From the NCBI GenBank assembly GCA_031289165.1, contig JAITPZ010000262.1, forward strand, positions 1-7,450: DNA of 7,450 bases, read 5' to 3'. This stretch comes from Synergistaceae bacterium (GTDB lineage: Bacteria > Synergistota > Synergistia > Synergistales > Aminobacteriaceae). The position numbers and the translations under genes were made by a program. Numbering within the stretch: position 1 is the first letter of the stretch; each line of letters starts with the position of its first letter. A model generated the notes under the pieces. The model made no database searches. It was not told the DNA's origin and worked only from the letters and a program-made list of their open reading frames with translations. Below, piece by piece: positions 6,206 through 7,450 of the stretch.

Positions 6206-6597
6206 GAATGTAAAGGAGATATTCAGGTGGCGTTCGCGCCTGACGATTTAGAGACGTGCGAGTATCTGGCGAAATCCACAGGGCAAATGACCATTCTAAA
6301 GGAGAATTACAGCGAATCTTTTCAGGAGGGCAAGCTGTTCGGGAACAAGTCCCGTCAGACCTCTTTACAAGAAGTGCAGCGCCTCTCATGATGTCGGACG
6401 AGTGCAGGCGGCTTCCGGGGCTCCTGAAAAATTCCCTCGGCGATGTGGTTGACGCAGGGAACATGCTCATTTTCCCCGCTGGGTTCCCGGGCATTTATGG
6501 CACGCAGGTTTTGTATTTCCAGGATTCCGAAATGGGCCGGCGCTCGAAAATCCTGCCGCCCGCAAAGAGCGACAACCTTGTTGATATTGTTTTCTGA
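6206..6597 (+). pseudogene. VirD4/TraG-type coupling protein, frameshifted C-terminal remnant
   Basis: From 6206 the frame reads ECKGDIQVAFAPDDLETCEY, LAKSTGQMTILKENYSESFQ and QEVQR, then hits TGA at 6389-6391. The next frame continues the same protein: PLMMSDECRRLPG, AGNMLIFPAGFPGIYG and TQVLYFQDSEMGRRSKI, to the TGA at 6595-6597. Together this is the C-terminal portion of type IV secretion coupling proteins (VirD4/TraG), ATPases that bring DNA to the conjugation channel. The family pattern is QVAFAPNDxETAEYLSKLTG, then RPLMTPDE, then GDMLIFxAGxxPIYGxQxLYF. Loss of one base near 6375-6383 (CGCCTCTC) explains the shift. The N-terminal domain with the Walker motifs is absent, cut off beside the transposase remnant. 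It is non-functional and marks a former conjugative element or plasmid. Assignment rests on remembered family patterns. Confidence 0.75.
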
Positions 6598-6628
6598 TTA
6601 CCGGAATTAGGCGAATCAAGATAGTCAG

Positions 6629-6681
6629 AACATGGGCCCGGTCATTTGGGCAGACAAGGCAGAACAAACCGAGCCCATGTT
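6629..6681. repeat. Inverted repeat, 14-base arms
   Basis: AACATGGGCCCGGT (6629-6642) and ACCGAGCCCATGTT (6668-6681) are inverted copies with one mismatch, separated by 25 bases. It begins 20 bases past the stop of the methyltransferase gene on the minus strand, where it could act as a 3' stem-loop, but no T-run follows. It may instead be a relic of a mobile element end at the border between the conjugation remnant and the methyltransferase gene. Confidence 0.5.
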
Positions 6682-6700
6682 GCATTTCATGCGATTGGCT

Positions 6701-7366
6701 TCAGCCGAGTCGCATGGACAGCTCGACATCCTCGGCGAACGGCGTGGACATGTAACCCTCCGAGGGCGAGCGCACACGCGCAAGGTAGTCAGGGCTATAA
6801 TCAGCGTCATCGGCGATGATTAACGCGCCAGGCCTGAGGCGGCTCTCAACCATGCTTAGAATCTCGGGATAGAGCGCCTTGGCGCCGTCGAGCAAGAGCA
6901 AGTCGATCGTTTCTGGCAGAGAGACGCTTAGCGTCTGCAGCGCGTCTCCCTCTCGGAACTCCACCAAGTCGATGAGACCGCCGGCCGCCAGGTTTTTCCG
7001 GGCCCGCGCCACTTTTGAAGGCTCAAACTCACTGGTGATCAGGTGACCGCCGCCATTGTCCCGCAGGGCTGCGGCGAGGTGCAGGGTCGAGAGGCCGAAT
7101 GAGGTCCCGAACTCGACTATCGTTCGCGCGCTGCAGTTCCGCGCCAGCATGTAGAGCAGTGCGCCCGTCTCGCGAGATACGGCGAGCGGGAAATCCTTCA
7201 TGCGCCCGTAGAAGTCGAGGTAATCGGTCTTACTCCGCATCAGACACGCGAACTCTTCGTCGGAGAGTTCGCCTGCCGCAGAGCTCGCTGCCGACGACAC
7301 CTCAGCGGCCTCTGCGAACAAGCGATCCAGCAGGGGCGCAAGCGGGGCTGTGGTCAGAGTACTCAT
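6701..7366 (-). CDS. Class I SAM-dependent methyltransferase (O-methyltransferase-like)
   Basis: A complete 221-residue protein with the single-domain Rossmann methyltransferase layout. Motif I VEFGTSFG is at residues 84-91 and binds AdoMet. E113 in SEFEPSK is the likely ribose-binding acid. DLLLLDGAK with D160 and RLRPGALIIADD (176-187) follow the pattern of the YrrM/catechol O-methyltransferase-like group. The methyl acceptor cannot be told. The start is ATG 7364-7366, with AGGAG (7374-7378) 7 bases upstream. In-frame starts further upstream (7394-7396 ATG and beyond) would add residues that do not look like family sequence. It is transcribed toward the conjugation remnant and is separated from speH by mobile-element debris, which suggests it belongs to an acquired segment. 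Related proteins are common in Proteobacteria and Actinobacteria, so transfer is plausible but unproven. Confidence 0.88.
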   Translation of the reverse strand: MSTLTTAPLAPLLDRLFAEAAEVSSAASSAAGELSDEEFACLMRSKTDYLDFYGRMKDFPLAVSRETGALLYMLARNCSARTIVEFGTSFGLSTLHLAAALRDNGGGHLITSEFEPSKVARARKNLAAGGLIDLVEFREGDALQTLSVSLPETIDLLLLDGAKALYPEILSMVESRLRPGALIIADDADYSPDYLARVRSPSEGYMSTPFAEDVELSMRLG

Positions 7367-7407
7367 AGCGGCGCTCCTGTCTGAGGTTGAGTGCATAGCT
7401 GCGCCAG

Positions 7408-7435
7408 ATTGTAACTCCAATAGAAACAAACATAA
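7408..7435 (-). promoter_or_regulatory. Possible promoter of the methyltransferase gene
   Basis: On the minus strand, TACAAT (7408-7413) is a good -10 box. The hexamer 16 bases upstream, TTATGT (7430-7435), is a poor -35. The location about 40 bases before the gene is suitable. No operator was recognised in the remaining sequence up to 7450. Confidence 0.25.
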
Positions 7436-7450
7436 TGTTGTTGCGCCAAA

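Noticed and set aside
6256..6390. Start of an independent 113-residue plus-strand gene
   Set aside because: The first part of that frame overlaps, out of frame, the recognisable coupling-protein sequence. Only the part after about 6380 is meaningful, as the frameshifted continuation.

Overview
The window is high-GC bacterial DNA. It holds three intact, probably native genes on the minus strand (cysS, a large secreted protease-like protein, and speH) between debris of mobile elements, plus a complete methyltransferase gene at the right end. The CysRS and AdoMetDC sequence style, the G+C-rich coding and the strong GGAGGTG ribosome binding sites would fit an anaerobe such as a member of Synergistota. 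That is an impression from protein style and cannot be proved from this window.

Layout from left to right. 1-291: decayed C-terminal piece of an ISL3-family transposase (minus strand, in-frame TGA). 339-391: a G/C-rich palindrome of a type that is often a dispersed intergenic repeat. 424-1863: cysS, cysteinyl-tRNA synthetase (minus strand, GTG start). 1974-4745: a 923-residue exported protein (minus strand) with a streptopain-like (C10) cysteine peptidase region and an RTX-type C-terminus, with its own promoter at 4772-4799. 4878-4915: intrinsic terminator closing the next transcription unit. 4932-5357: speH, pyruvoyl-type S-adenosylmethionine decarboxylase (minus strand). 5402-5539: its control region, with a near-consensus promoter, an inverted repeat over the -10 box, and a leader RNA able to form mutually exclusive terminator and antiterminator hairpins.

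Right of the speH promoter the character changes. 5593-6138 (plus strand) is an ISAzo13-like transposase that has lost its centre in frame, so its two ends are fused into one open frame. 6206-6597 (plus strand) is the frameshifted C-terminal end of a VirD4/TraG-type conjugative coupling protein, the trace of a lost conjugative element. 6629-6681 is a long inverted repeat. 6701-7366 (minus strand) is an intact class I SAM-dependent methyltransferase.

Housekeeping and accessory functions are not organised as one pathway. cysS, the protease-like gene and speH each appear to be separate transcription units. speH provides decarboxylated AdoMet for spermidine synthesis. The most interesting items are the speH leader, which looks like a transcription attenuator matching no riboswitch class I recognise, and the C10/RTX protein with an altered active-site neighbourhood. 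No CRISPR array, tRNA or rRNA was seen.
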